Shown: positions 8,347 to 17,201, numbered from the stretch's first letter. The stretch: DNA of 61,074 nucleotides from VFJJ01 sp031362415 (GCA_031362415.1 JANLSK010000149.1:1-61074); one strand, 5' to 3'. Translations and numbers: made by a program. Notes: generated by a model from the letters alone, not told the origin.

Positions 8347-9531
8347 CTACTTCGCGCCGTCGAGGAGGTCTTGGAAGCCGTACTGGTCGTGGGGGCCGAT
8401 GACCATGAACTCCCAGAGGCCGTGGCCGACACGGCCGTCGAGCTCGGGGCGGCCGGGGGCCCGCACGGTGAAGCGGCCGACGCTGTCGATGATGCCCCAC
8501 ATCTGGGCCTTGGCTTCGGGGGTCGCCAGGTCGACGACGACGGCCTCGGTCTTGTGGGGTCCCTGGTACATGCCGTGGCGCCAGCCGGGTTCGGCGCCGT
8601 AGCCCGTCCCGATGCCGAGGTACACGGGGTAGCGCATCTCGATGTCGACCTCGATGGGCCCGCCGATGGCGTGCGGGAACCGGATGACGCCCCGCTCGGC
8701 GATGCGGGTCCCGGGCCGGAACACCAGATCATGCTCGGGCCGACCCAACAGCTCCATGGGCTTGCCGGTGGCGTCGGGCCACATGAGCTCGCCGGTTTCC
8801 ATCACCCGGGTGCCGTCGCGCTCCTCCTGGCAGATGTAGATGAACGAAAACTCGTCGAACCGCACCGGCGCGTAGTTCCAATAGAAGGTGGACATCTGCG
8901 ATCCGTGGATACCGGGGGCCTCGGGCTCGCCGACGGGACGCACGCCCCATGATCGATCGCGTGAACCCCACCATCTGTCGGGGGTGACGGCCAGGGTCTT
9001 GCCGGCGACCTCCAGGGTCCCTTCCCACACGCCGTTCTGGGCCAGGCGCTGGGTGTCGAAGGTGACCCGTCCGTGCTTGCGGATGAAGTGGCGGGGCTCG
9101 AGCGTCGGATGATGCGAACCCGTCCAGGTGATGTCGGCGGCGACGCCGGCGTCGTTGGGCTCCACGATCACCCGCAGCCGCTTGAGCCCCTCCAGCACCT
9201 CGATGCGGATGGGCCCCACGCTGGTGTCCATGCGATCGAGCCCGAGCTCGCGTGACGCCCGTACGACGCGCTGCATGTCTGTACCAGCAGCGGCCCCAAC
9301 ACCCGTCACCCCGGGCGTCGTGCGGCGGACACAGAAGAAGGCGTCGGTGGTGCCGAGGTTCGGGTACTGGCCCAGTCCGAAGATGCAGAACACGTCGTCG
9401 GAGCACGAGTGCATGTTGAAGTAGTAGCGGTCGTAGAAATTGCGATCGCTGGTGCCGGCGTAGCGGATGGGCTCAGCGATCTGGTGGACGGGGTAGTCGT
9501 CGAGCGGCGAGAGTGGGTTGTCGAAGTTCAT
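8347..9531 (-). CDS. lipocalin-like (AttH/CrtC-type, DUF7064/7065-like) protein, copy 1
   Basis: A 394-residue protein of the large two-barrel family that includes AttH and hydroxyneurosporene synthase-like proteins. Hallmarks are TSDRNFYDRYYFNMH near residue 27, a run DTSVGP, and RDRSWGVRPVGE in the middle, which is the family's most conserved stretch. There is no signal peptide. The family acts on or binds hydrophobic ligands such as terpenoids; its role here is inferred. It starts 9 bases after the stop of the phosphotransferase gene with an AGGA ribosome binding site, so the two form an operon. A close paralogue lies at 28612-29733 and a more distant one at 24764-25825. Confidence 0.7.
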   Translation of the reverse strand: MNFDNPLSPLDDYPVHQIAEPIRYAGTSDRNFYDRYYFNMHSCSDDVFCIFGLGQYPNLGTTDAFFCVRRTTPGVTGVGAAAGTDMQRVVRASRELGLDRMDTSVGPIRIEVLEGLKRLRVIVEPNDAGVAADITWTGSHHPTLEPRHFIRKHGRVTFDTQRLAQNGVWEGTLEVAGKTLAVTPDRWWGSRDRSWGVRPVGEPEAPGIHGSQMSTFYWNYAPVRFDEFSFIYICQEERDGTRVMETGELMWPDATGKPMELLGRPEHDLVFRPGTRIAERGVIRFPHAIGGPIEVDIEMRYPVYLGIGTGYGAEPGWRHGMYQGPHKTEAVVVDLATPEAKAQMWGIIDSVGRFTVRAPGRPELDGRVGHGLWEFMVIGPHDQYGFQDLLDGAK

Positions 9532-9540
9532 GGCGATCCT

Positions 9541-10650
9541 TCAGGCGGGCGGGGCGAGGACGCCGGGGGCCGGGAGGCCGAGCAGACCGGCCGTGAGATG
9601 CACGACGATGTTGTTCTCGAACGTGTCGACGTCGGGCTCGGCCATCCCGAACTTCACGAACATGGTGACGAGGCGGATCATCACCACCGAGAAGCGGAAG
9701 CCCGCGAACACCTTGAACCAGTGGAGATGATCGGCCTGCAGCCCGGTGAGCTCCTCCCAGCGGGCCACGATCGCCTCGTGCGACGGGAGTCCCGGTAACC
9801 GGTTTCCGCCGGCGCCGGCGGTGTGGAACTCGTCGAGGAACAGCCACCAGCCCAGGTCCATCTGGGGATCGCCGTGACAGACCATCTCCCAGTCGAGGAC
9901 GGCCGTCACCTGCCAGTTGTCGAAGAGCTGATTGCCGATACGCGAGTCGCCCCAACACAGACCGTCCCGCGCCTCGGTGGGGCGGTTGGCCAGCAGCCAC
10001 TTCCACACCGCTTCGACCGTGGGGTACGCCCGGCCCGACTCGACCTTGGCCCAGTCGTAGTACTCCTGGTAGTACGCGATCTGCTGGTCGAGCCCGCTCG
10101 CTCCCCGTGACGGCATCTCGACGATCGGGCCCAGCCCGAGCTCACGCCAGGGCGTGGTGTGGATCTTGGCCATGGCCTCGATGCCCGACCAGACCACCGA
10201 CGCCTGCTGCTCGGGAGTGGCGTCGAAGAGCCATCCCTCGTTCATGTACGGGGGCTGGTCGCCGGCGGCCCGGCCCGGCATCTTGCCCATCACGTAGAAC
10301 GGGGCGCCCAGCACCGACGTGTCGTCCTCGAACCAGAGCATCGGCGGAAGCGGTACAGCGGTGTGGGTGCCCAGGGTGCTCATGACGGCCCACTGTCGGT
10401 CGAACCACGACTCCATGAAGACCGTGTAGCCGGTGGGTTTGACCCGGACCACGAGGCCCTCGGAGCGGGGCACGCCATCGGCGTCGGTGTACGAAGCGTC
10501 GAAGATGATGGTCTCGTTGGAGAAGCCCGACGACGCCGGGCCGCCCAGCGGTCCGACGGTGAGGTCGGCCGCTTCGGGGCGTTTCGCTCGGAGCCAGCCC
10601 TCGAGGGCCACTCGGGTCTGCTCGGGATCGCGCTGCTCGGGGATGGGCAT
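9541..10650 (-). CDS. aminoglycoside phosphotransferase-like (ACAD10/11-type) protein
   Basis: A 369-residue kinase-fold protein. The catalytic loop reads CWGDSRIGNQLF, with the usual His of HGD replaced by Trp as in many members of this subfamily, and the metal-binding motif is VLDWEM about 15 residues later. Such proteins occur with acyl-CoA dehydrogenases and P450s in lipid and steroid degradation and probably phosphorylate a hydroxy-acyl or small-molecule substrate rather than an antibiotic. The ATG at 10650 is preceded 9 bases upstream by TAGGTT, giving a leaderless mRNA; the open frame continues to 10704 without support. First gene of an operon with the lipocalin-like gene. Confidence 0.85.
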   Translation of the reverse strand: MPIPEQRDPEQTRVALEGWLRAKRPEAADLTVGPLGGPASSGFSNETIIFDASYTDADGVPRSEGLVVRVKPTGYTVFMESWFDRQWAVMSTLGTHTAVPLPPMLWFEDDTSVLGAPFYVMGKMPGRAAGDQPPYMNEGWLFDATPEQQASVVWSGIEAMAKIHTTPWRELGLGPIVEMPSRGASGLDQQIAYYQEYYDWAKVESGRAYPTVEAVWKWLLANRPTEARDGLCWGDSRIGNQLFDNWQVTAVLDWEMVCHGDPQMDLGWWLFLDEFHTAGAGGNRLPGLPSHEAIVARWEELTGLQADHLHWFKVFAGFRFSVVMIRLVTMFVKFGMAEPDVDTFENNIVVHLTAGLLGLPAPGVLAPPA

Positions 10651-10658
10651 GGGCGGGG

Positions 10659-10664
10659 AACCTA
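10659..10664 (-). promoter_or_regulatory. -10 box TAGGTT for the phosphotransferase operon
   Basis: On the minus strand TAGGTT ends 9 bases before the ATG at 10650. It faces away from the promoter of the divergent transporter gene. Confidence 0.5.
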
Positions 10665-10735
10665 CCGCTCCCGCTCGAACGCCGTCGACAACAGGCTGGC
10701 GCATGAGCGTCGACGAAACTCCGTCGAGAGACGCC

Positions 10736-10741
10736 TACCAT
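10736..10741 (+). promoter_or_regulatory. -10 box TACCAT for the AI-2E family transporter
   Basis: TACCAT ends 10 bases before the ATG at 10751 and favours that start over the upstream in-frame ATG at 10703. Confidence 0.45.
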
Positions 10742-10750
10742 CTCGGCACC

Positions 10751-11983
10751 ATGGCCCCGAGCGACGACACCGTCCCCGAGAAAGCTCGCGACGACACCCC
10801 GCTGTCGGGGCGCCTCCGCCTGCGTCCGCCCGAGCCCATGCCCCGCTGGGTCCCCAAGGCCATCGTGGTGTTCTTCGCCATCTACGTGGGGGTGATCGCC
10901 GGCGGGATCCTGCTCGACAAGCTGCGCACCCTCATCATCATGGTGCTGGTCTCGCTCTTCCTCTCGTTCGCCATCGAGCCTGCTGTGAACGCGCTGGCCC
11001 GTCGAGGATGGCGACGGGGTGCCGCGACCGGCTTGATGTTCGTCATCGTCTTGGCCTTGATGGCGCTGTTCTTCTGGGCCATCGGCTCGTTGATCGCCGA
11101 CCAGGTGGCCAAGTTCGCCGACGAGGCCCCGGGCTACGTCGATGAGATCGTCACCTTCAGCAACGACCGCTTCAACACCGACCTCAACGCCGACGAGCTC
11201 CGAACCCAGCTCACCGACCCCGAAGGCCCGTTCCGGAGCTTCGCCGAGGGCCTGGCCGATGACGTCGTGGGCCTCAGCTTCACCGTGGTCAGCCTGTTGT
11301 TCCAGATGTTCACGGTGGGCCTGTTCACGTTCTATCTCGTGGCCGACGGCCCCCAGTTGCGCCGCACGATCTGCTCGATGCTGCCCGAGGCACGCCAGCG
11401 TGAGGTGCTGCGGGCCTGGGAGCTGGCCATCGACAAGACCGGCGGGTACATCTACTCCCGGGCCCTGCTGGCGCTGCTGTCGGGAATCGCGCACTGGATC
11501 TTCATGACTGCCGTCGACGTCCCGTTCGCCCTGGCGCTGGCCCTGTGGGTGGCCGTCATCTCGCAGTTCGTGCCGGTGGTCGGCACCTACATCGCCGGCG
11601 CGCTGCCCATCCTCATCGCGCTCCTGAACGAGCCGGTGACCGCGCTCTGGCTCGTGATCTTCGTGTTCGCCTACCAACAGGTCGAGAACTACCTCTTCGC
11701 TCCCCGGGTGACGGCGCACACCCTCGAGATCCATCCGGCGGTGGCGTTCGGCTCGGCCATCGCCGGAGCTGGCATCCTCGGACCGGTCGGCGCGGTGTTG
11801 GCGCTGCCGACCGCGGCGGTGCTGCAGGCGTTCATCTCCACCTACATCCGTCGCCACGACGTGGTCGAGACGCCACTGACCGAAGAGGTCCGCCGCCGAC
11901 GGAGGCAATGGTTGCGCCGCAGGACCGTCACCGTCGAGGAGTTCGAGGTGGAGCAACCCCCCGATCTCACGAGCTCGGCGTAA
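10751..11983 (+). CDS. AI-2E family transporter (UPF0118/PerM-like)
   Basis: A 410-residue integral membrane protein of the AI-2E exporter family. After a hydrophilic N-terminus of about 35 residues there are two close membrane helices (IVVFFAIYVGVIAGGILL and IIMVLVSLFLSF), then a third, a long periplasmic-type loop with amphipathic helices, and a C-terminal group of about five helices containing the family signature around FVPVVGTYIAG and GPVGAVLALPTAAVLQ. The basic C-terminal tail (RRRRRQWLRRR) is cytoplasmic. Members may act as cation/proton antiporters or exporters; the substrate is unknown. ATG 10703 is an alternative start, but a -10 box favours 10751. Confidence 0.88.
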   Translation: MAPSDDTVPEKARDDTPLSGRLRLRPPEPMPRWVPKAIVVFFAIYVGVIAGGILLDKLRTLIIMVLVSLFLSFAIEPAVNALARRGWRRGAATGLMFVIVLALMALFFWAIGSLIADQVAKFADEAPGYVDEIVTFSNDRFNTDLNADELRTQLTDPEGPFRSFAEGLADDVVGLSFTVVSLLFQMFTVGLFTFYLVADGPQLRRTICSMLPEARQREVLRAWELAIDKTGGYIYSRALLALLSGIAHWIFMTAVDVPFALALALWVAVISQFVPVVGTYIAGALPILIALLNEPVTALWLVIFVFAYQQVENYLFAPRVTAHTLEIHPAVAFGSAIAGAGILGPVGAVLALPTAAVLQAFISTYIRRHDVVETPLTEEVRRRRRQWLRRRTVTVEEFEVEQPPDLTSSA

Positions 11984-11992
11984 ACGGCTGGA

Positions 11993-12823
11993 TCAGTCGG
12001 GCTCACAGACGAAGTCGACGAGACGCTCGACCGCCCCCACGAGGTCGGGTTCGAGATCGGCATAGGTGCGCACCCGGGCCAGGAGCACCCGCCAGGCCCG
12101 CCCGGGCTCGGTGGGCAGCCCGAGGGCCTCGATCATGCCCTCCTTCCACGAGCGGTCACGTGGGATGTGCGGCCAGGCGTCGATGCCCAACACCTTGGGG
12201 CGGATGGCCTGCCACACGTCGACGTACGGCGTCCCGGTGACGAGCACGTGCGGATGGGCCACGGCGGCGGCGAGCCGGGCTTCCTTCGATCCGGGGACGA
12301 GATGGTCGACGAGGACGCCGAGGCGGGCATCGGGTCCAGGACCGAACTCGGCGACCACGTCGGCCAGGTGATCGATGCCATCGAGCCGCTCGACGACCAC
12401 ACCTTCCACCCGGAGGTCGTCTCCCCAGACCCGCTCCACGAGCTCGGCATCGTGGATGCCCTCGACGAGGATGCGGCTGGCGCGGGCGATCCGGGCTGCG
12501 GGCCGACCGGCCACGGCGATCGAGCCTGACGCCGTCCGCCGGGCCAGCGGATCGTCGTCGTGATGAGGGTCTGATACCGGGAGAACGAGCGACACCGGGC
12601 GACCGTCGACGGCGAAGGAGCCCCGCTCCCACGGGAACGTGCGCTCACGGGTCATGCGATCGGAGAGGGTGACCCCGGCGGGGTCGACCTTCACGATGGC
12701 CCCGCAGAATCCCGAGTCGCGATGTTCGACGACCAGCCCGAGCTGAGCATCGAGGTCGGGGTACTCGATCTTCTTCCGGCGGGGCTCGTTGAGGACGTCG
12801 TGTCCAGGCTTCCAGCGGGTCAC
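11993..12823 (-). CDS. DUF3097 family protein
   Basis: A 276-residue protein of a family found almost only in Actinobacteria. Recognisable stretches are RKKIEYPDLDAQLGLVVE at the N-terminus, a small beta domain (GAIVKVD, RTFPWERGSF), and a TOPRIM-like core with ILVEGIHDAELVERVWGDDLR and an acidic HLVPGSKE segment. TOPRIM folds bind divalent metal and nucleic acid, so a DNA or RNA role is plausible but unproven. GTG at 12823 has TACCGT exactly 7 bases upstream, so the gene has its own leaderless promoter although it follows yaaA closely on the same strand. Confidence 0.85.
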   Translation of the reverse strand: MTRWKPGHDVLNEPRRKKIEYPDLDAQLGLVVEHRDSGFCGAIVKVDPAGVTLSDRMTRERTFPWERGSFAVDGRPVSLVLPVSDPHHDDDPLARRTASGSIAVAGRPAARIARASRILVEGIHDAELVERVWGDDLRVEGVVVERLDGIDHLADVVAEFGPGPDARLGVLVDHLVPGSKEARLAAAVAHPHVLVTGTPYVDVWQAIRPKVLGIDAWPHIPRDRSWKEGMIEALGLPTEPGRAWRVLLARVRTYADLEPDLVGAVERLVDFVCEPD

Positions 12824-12827
12824 ACCG

Positions 12828-13604
12828 TCACGGTACCTGGACCACCACCGCGGTTCGTGGCACCCCGCCCGGTCCCGAGCGTGCGGTCTCGGTCCGGTCG
12901 TAGCGCCAGCCGGGTGTCTCGAACGACCGCAACCGCATGGCCAGGGAGCCGGGGGAGCTGAGCACGTGCCGGGCCAGGAGGCCCTTCACCGCCTTGGCGT
13001 CGTGACCGATGGCTGGGCCGGCGCGGGCACCGGACTCGAAGCGCACGCACCATCGGTGGGCGACGGGAATCCACGCCGCTGCGTGCTCGCCCGGCAACAG
13101 GTCGAGCACGTTGGCCTGGGCCAATGCCTCGTTGAGGACGGTCGTCAGCAGCGGCTTCCACCAACGGGCCAGCGCGCCCAGCTCGGGGAGGCGGGCACCC
13201 ATCTTGAGCCGGTAGTGGGGCACCGGGTCGCTGATCTCGATGAGCCCGAGCAGGCCCGAGACGACGAGCACGGAACCCTTGGGGCGCTTGATGGAGGCCG
13301 GGTCGAGGTGCTCCCAGACAACGCCCGTGTATCGCTGCGCCGCCGGGAGCGTCGCGCTGGCGACGAGCCCGAGATTGGCGGCCCGGGCCCGCTCGAGGTG
13401 ACGTCCGCCCACACCGAGCAGCCGGGCCGCGCTCTCGGTGTCGGCCATCGCCTTGGCCAGCGCCGTTGCCACGACCGCTCGGGCTTCGCCCAGGGCCGGG
13501 CCGAAGCGGCCGTCAGCCGGGTCCCAGCCCGGCCCGTCCCCACCATCGGCCTTGCCCTCCGACGGCGGGAGCAGGATCGTGACGGGGACTCGGGGAGAGG
13601 ACAC
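12828..13604 (-). CDS. yaaA: YaaA family (DUF328) peroxide-stress protein
   Basis: A 258-residue YaaA protein. It opens with LLPPSEGKADGG, the diagnostic motif, and carries the internal RYTGVVWEHLD and VLVVSGLLGLI segments. In Escherichia coli YaaA lowers free iron and protects DNA during peroxide stress; it has a DNA-binding fold. The length matches the family. The GTG start at 13604 is 9 bases after TACTCT, which overlaps the -10 box of the divergent Nudix gene. Its stop is 5 bases from the DUF3097 start, so readthrough is likely too. Confidence 0.9.
   Translation of the reverse strand: MSSPRVPVTILLPPSEGKADGGDGPGWDPADGRFGPALGEARAVVATALAKAMADTESAARLLGVGGRHLERARAANLGLVASATLPAAQRYTGVVWEHLDPASIKRPKGSVLVVSGLLGLIEISDPVPHYRLKMGARLPELGALARWWKPLLTTVLNEALAQANVLDLLPGEHAAAWIPVAHRWCVRFESGARAGPAIGHDAKAVKGLLARHVLSSPGSLAMRLRSFETPGWRYDRTETARSGPGGVPRTAVVVQVP
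12830..12835 (-). promoter_or_regulatory. -10 box TACCGT for DUF3097 gene
   Basis: TACCGT on the minus strand ends 7 bases before GTG 12823 and overlaps the last codons of yaaA, giving an internal leaderless promoter. Confidence 0.45.
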
Positions 13605-13612
13605 GGCGGCGC

Positions 13613-13622
13613 AGAGTAGCGT
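13613..13622. promoter_or_regulatory. bidirectional promoter with overlapping -10 boxes (yaaA / Nudix)
   Basis: The 10-mer AGAGTAGCGT contains TAGCGT on the plus strand (13617-13622), 9 bases before GTG 13631, and TACTCT on the minus strand (13618-13613), 9 bases before GTG 13604. The two -10 boxes share the central TA pair, so RNA polymerase can open only one direction at a time. Both mRNAs would be leaderless or nearly so. Confidence 0.6.
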
Positions 13623-13630
13623 CCGCCGAC

Positions 13631-14248
13631 GTGGAAACCGTTGTCCCGGCAGGAGACGAGCCCGAGCCTGCGTCCGAACCTGCTCCCGGTCGCGACGACT
13701 CCGTCACGCCGTGGCGGACGCTGACCTCGCGGCCCGTCTACGAGAACTCGTGGATCAGCGTTCGCGAGGACTCGGTGGCGCTGCCCGACGGACGCAGCAC
13801 GATCTACGGCGTGGTCACCGCGGGAGAGTGCGTCGGGATGCTGCCGTTCGTCGACGACAATCACGTTCTCCTGGTCCGCCAATACCGTTACGTGTTCGGC
13901 CATCCCACGTGGGAGATGCCCACGGGGGGTCTGCATGCGGGCGAGACCCGCGAGACAGCGGTCCAGCGAGAGCTGGCCGAGGAGGCGGGCTACCACGCCG
14001 AGCGTCTGCACTCGCTGGCATCGTTCCACACGTCCAAGAGCGTGATGTGGGAGATCGCCCACGTGTACGCCGTCGCCGGCCTCACCCCGGTCGAGGTGGC
14101 GCCCGACGACACCGAGTTCATCGTGCGCCGGCTGTTCAGCTTCGACGACGTCGTGAAGATGGTCGACGCGGGGGAGATCCTCGACTCGATGACGGTGGTC
14201 GCGGTGCTCCATGCGGCTCGCCGCCGGGCCGGCGGCTGGCGCGCCTGA
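13631..14248 (+). CDS. Nudix hydrolase, ADP-ribose pyrophosphatase-like
   Basis: A 205-residue hydrolase of nucleoside diphosphate-linked compounds. The Nudix box GGLHAGETRETAVQRELAEE (the GxxxxxExxxxxxxREUxEE pattern) is complete at about residues 98-120 and is followed by a Gly and aromatic residue. The upstream WISVREDSVALPDG and downstream HTSKSVMWEIAHVYAV segments resemble ADP-ribose pyrophosphatases. The first 35 residues are acidic and probably disordered. The gene is divergent from yaaA; both could serve stress recovery, which is inference. Confidence 0.88.
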   Translation: METVVPAGDEPEPASEPAPGRDDSVTPWRTLTSRPVYENSWISVREDSVALPDGRSTIYGVVTAGECVGMLPFVDDNHVLLVRQYRYVFGHPTWEMPTGGLHAGETRETAVQRELAEEAGYHAERLHSLASFHTSKSVMWEIAHVYAVAGLTPVEVAPDDTEFIVRRLFSFDDVVKMVDAGEILDSMTVVAVLHAARRRAGGWRA

Positions 14249-14277
14249 ATCCGGTGAACCCGCCGGGCCCGTCTCGG

Positions 14278-14283
14278 TAGGGT
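14278..14283 (+). promoter_or_regulatory. -10 box TAGGGT, leaderless MFS start
   Basis: TAGGGT ends exactly 7 bases before GTG 14290. Confidence 0.5.
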
Positions 14284-14289
14284 GAGCCC

Positions 14290-15537
14290 GTGGGAGTCCT
14301 GCGTCGCGATCGGCGTCTCCAGCGGTACCTCATGTGCGAGTCGATCTCGGCCATCGGCTCGTGGGCGACGCTCATCGCGCTCTGGGGCGCGGCCGGGTAC
14401 CGCTTCGACGCCGGAGCCGGCGGGGTCACGCTCATCGGGCTGGGCTGGTCGCTCCCCGCGTTCGTGCTCGGCCCGCTCGTGGGGGCGGTGATCGACCGGG
14501 TCGGGCCGCGCCGGGTGCTTGTTGTCGCCCAGGCCGTGGCGTTCGTCACGTCGCTGTCGATGACCCTGGCGGGAACCTTCGCCGCCTTGGTGGTGCTGGG
14601 CTTCGTGAACGGATGCTGCTCGGCGTTCGCCCATCCGGCGATGGCCGCGTTGCCGCCGCGGATCGTCGAACCCCGAGACCTGGCGTCGGTCAACGCCATG
14701 GTGCGGCTCACCCACAGCCTGGCCATCGTCGTCGGCCCCGCGCTCGGTGGCGCAGCCATCGCCACCGTGGGGGTCGACGGGGCGTTTCTCGTTGACGCGG
14801 CCACGTACCTCGTGGGTATCGTCGGCGTGGTGCAGCTCGGTCGGCGCGAGCGGCCGATGGTCGCGTCTTCGGGGTCTTCGGGGTCTTCGGGGCTCAGGCC
14901 ATCGATGTGGCGGGAGGCCGGCGATGGCCTGCGTCTGGCGCGCGGCAACGCCATGGTGCGGCGCCTGATCGGGCTGAACGCCGCGGTCGGGGTGCTCTAC
15001 GGCGCGGCGATCGTCCTCGAACCGCTCTACGTGCGCACGATCCTGCACCAGCCCGCGTCCACGTTCGCGTTGTTGCAGTCGGTCTTCGGCGTGACCTTGC
15101 TGGGTACGGGGATGCTCGTGGTCCGACACGCCGAGCGCCTGGCTCGGGTACGACACGTCGCCGTCTCGGTCATCGGTTCGGCTGCATTCGCCGCCGTGTA
15201 TCTCGGCTCGCGCTCGACCGTCGTCGCGTTCGTGGGCGTCGCCTGCTGGGGCGTGGTCACGGCGTTCATCGGAGCGCCCGTGGCCACCCTGTTGCAGCGG
15301 GCCACACCGGCCGAGTCCCATGGTCGGATCATGGCGCTCGATCGCTCGGTCGACGCCGCGATGAAGATGCTCGCCACCGTGGGCGCGGGGATCCTCAGCG
15401 GGGTTGCGGGAGTGAGGTTCGCGGCGATGGTGTTCGCCGGCATCGCCTTGGCTGCCGGGGCGGCCGGGCTCGCCCGAAACGTCGACGCAAGCCCCGGCGC
15501 GCCCGAACCCGCCGTTCGCGCCAGAATCACGACGTGA
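14290..15537 (+). CDS. MFS transporter
   Basis: A 415-residue major facilitator superfamily permease with about 12 hydrophobic segments. It resembles the MFS_3/enterobactin exporter-type drug transporters: SAIGSWATLIALWGAAG in helix 1, then VGAVIDRVGPRRVLVVAQ, the motif-A-like loop between helices 2 and 3. A short Ser/Gly-rich insert (SSGSSGSSG, from a 9-base repeat at 14869-14892) lies in the central cytoplasmic loop. The substrate cannot be predicted. Its TGA overlaps the GTG start of the next gene (GTGA at 15534-15537), so translation is coupled. Confidence 0.88.
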   Translation: MGVLRRDRRLQRYLMCESISAIGSWATLIALWGAAGYRFDAGAGGVTLIGLGWSLPAFVLGPLVGAVIDRVGPRRVLVVAQAVAFVTSLSMTLAGTFAALVVLGFVNGCCSAFAHPAMAALPPRIVEPRDLASVNAMVRLTHSLAIVVGPALGGAAIATVGVDGAFLVDAATYLVGIVGVVQLGRRERPMVASSGSSGSSGLRPSMWREAGDGLRLARGNAMVRRLIGLNAAVGVLYGAAIVLEPLYVRTILHQPASTFALLQSVFGVTLLGTGMLVVRHAERLARVRHVAVSVIGSAAFAAVYLGSRSTVVAFVGVACWGVVTAFIGAPVATLLQRATPAESHGRIMALDRSVDAAMKMLATVGAGILSGVAGVRFAAMVFAGIALAAGAAGLARNVDASPGAPEPAVRARITT

Positions 15538-17201
15538 CCCAACGCGCGCGCCCCCGTTCCTTCGTGGCCGTTGCGCTCGCGGTGGTGCTCGCCATGATCG
15601 CCTCGGCGTGCGGTGACGACGACGATGCTGCTCTCGCAACGACCACGGGAGAAGCGGCCTCAGTGGCCGGGGCCACGGGCGCCGTCGAGGCGCTCGACGA
15701 CGTGTTCGGACCGACCGTGCTCACGGTTGCCGTCGGAGCCACCGTCACGTTCACGAACAACGGCCGCAACGAGCACGACGTGGTGCTCGCGGCCGCGGCG
15801 GAGGGTGTCGATGGCTTCGGCGTCGATCGGACGGCCTTTGCTCCCAAGGGCGGCACCTACAGCTACCGCTTCGCCAGCGCGGGGACGTTCGCCTACTACT
15901 GCTCGATCCACGGATCGTCGACGGCGGGGATGACCGGCACCGTGATCGTGGGCGACGCCGGAGCCGAATCGATCGCAGCCACCACCAGCGCGACGGACGC
16001 CACCGACACCACCGACACGACGGACGCCACCACCGGGGGCGTGGTGCGGGTTCCCGAGGACGCCGAGACGATCCAGGCCGCCGTCTCGAAAGCCGCCGAG
16101 GGCGATCTCATCCTCATCGCGCCGGGGGAGTACCACGAGAGCGTCACCGTCGAGACCCCTCACCTCACGATCAGGGGCCTCGACCGCAACGAGGTGGTGG
16201 TCGACGGCGACTTCGCGCTCGACAACGGCTTCAAGATCCTGGCCGACGGGGTGGCCGTCGAGAACCTGACCGTTCGCAACTTCACCGAGAACGGCGTGTT
16301 CTGGAACGGGGTCACCGGCTACCGGGCGTCGTACGTCACCGTGTACCGCAACGGCGACTACGGGATCTACGCGTTCGACAGCTATGACGGGCAGTTCGAG
16401 CACTCGCACGCCTCGGGCAGCCCCGACGCCGGCTTCTACATCGGCGGCTGCTATCCCTGCAACGCCGTGGTCACCGACGTGATCGCCGAGTACAACGGCC
16501 TGGGCTACAGCGGCACCAACGCTGGTGGGAAGGTGGTCATCGCCAACTCGGTGTGGCGCCACAATCGGGCGGGGATCGTTCCCAACTCGGGTGACTACGA
16601 GCCCAACCCGCCGGCTCGCGAGAACGTCATCGTGGGGAACCTGGTGTACGACAACGGCGATCCGACGGCACCGGCCATCGAGATCGCCGGGGTGGTCCAC
16701 GGCAACGGGATCCTCGTCGCCGGGGCCGTCGACATTCAGATCATCCGCAACCGGGTCATCGGGCACGAGTACTTCGGGATCACGCTCGTGCCCTATCTCG
16801 ACGAGAACACCTACCTGCCCCAGCGAAACATCGTGCGCGACAACGTGATCTCGGAGTCGGGCATCGCCGACCTGTCGATGGCGGCCAACCCCGACGCCGG
16901 GAACTGCTTTGCCGGCAACGACTTCTCGACGAGCCTGCCCCGCTTCATCGAGCGCGACGCACCGTGCGCCGGAGGCGAGGCGGTAGCCACCGAGTTCGAC
17001 GGTGCCATCGACTTCGCGGGAACGATCCTGGCGGCCCACCCGCCATCAACCGACTACAAGATTTCGCCCGTTCCGCCCGCCCAGGCCCAGATGCCCGGTG
17101 CGGCGACCGCCCCGGCCCGTCCCGCAACCGACGTTCCCGAGCCCATCGACATCAACGCCATCGATCTCCCCGCAGCACCCGACGACCGGGAACCCTCATG
17201 A
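15534..17201 (+). CDS. lipoprotein with N-terminal cupredoxin and right-handed beta-helix domain
   Basis: A 555-residue exported protein. A signal peptide ends in the lipobox ASAC with Cys26 as lipidation site. Residues about 60-140 form a plastocyanin-like cupredoxin with a complete type-1 copper set: His82, Cys124, His127 and Met134 (NEHD, then CSIH and GM). A Thr/Asp-rich linker follows, then from about 175 to 470 a parallel beta-helix of the NosD/pectate-lyase-like type (VRVPEDAETIQAAV at entry, with many N-x-[VI] rungs). The C-terminus is Pro/Ala-rich. Such helices bind polysaccharides; joining one to a copper electron-transfer domain is unusual. GTG start overlaps the MFS stop, and its TGA overlaps the yceH-like start in ATGA. 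Confidence 0.82.
   Translation: MTQRARPRSFVAVALAVVLAMIASACGDDDDAALATTTGEAASVAGATGAVEALDDVFGPTVLTVAVGATVTFTNNGRNEHDVVLAAAAEGVDGFGVDRTAFAPKGGTYSYRFASAGTFAYYCSIHGSSTAGMTGTVIVGDAGAESIAATTSATDATDTTDTTDATTGGVVRVPEDAETIQAAVSKAAEGDLILIAPGEYHESVTVETPHLTIRGLDRNEVVVDGDFALDNGFKILADGVAVENLTVRNFTENGVFWNGVTGYRASYVTVYRNGDYGIYAFDSYDGQFEHSHASGSPDAGFYIGGCYPCNAVVTDVIAEYNGLGYSGTNAGGKVVIANSVWRHNRAGIVPNSGDYEPNPPARENVIVGNLVYDNGDPTAPAIEIAGVVHGNGILVAGAVDIQIIRNRVIGHEYFGITLVPYLDENTYLPQRNIVRDNVISESGIADLSMAANPDAGNCFAGNDFSTSLPRFIERDAPCAGGEAVATEFDGAIDFAGTILAAHPPSTDYKISPVPPAQAQMPGAATAPARPATDVPEPIDINAIDLPAAPDDREPS

Noticed and set aside
10142..11956. 604-residue minus-strand open frame opposite the AI-2E transporter
   Set aside because: His/Asp/Gly-rich shadow of the transporter gene without any recognisable motif.
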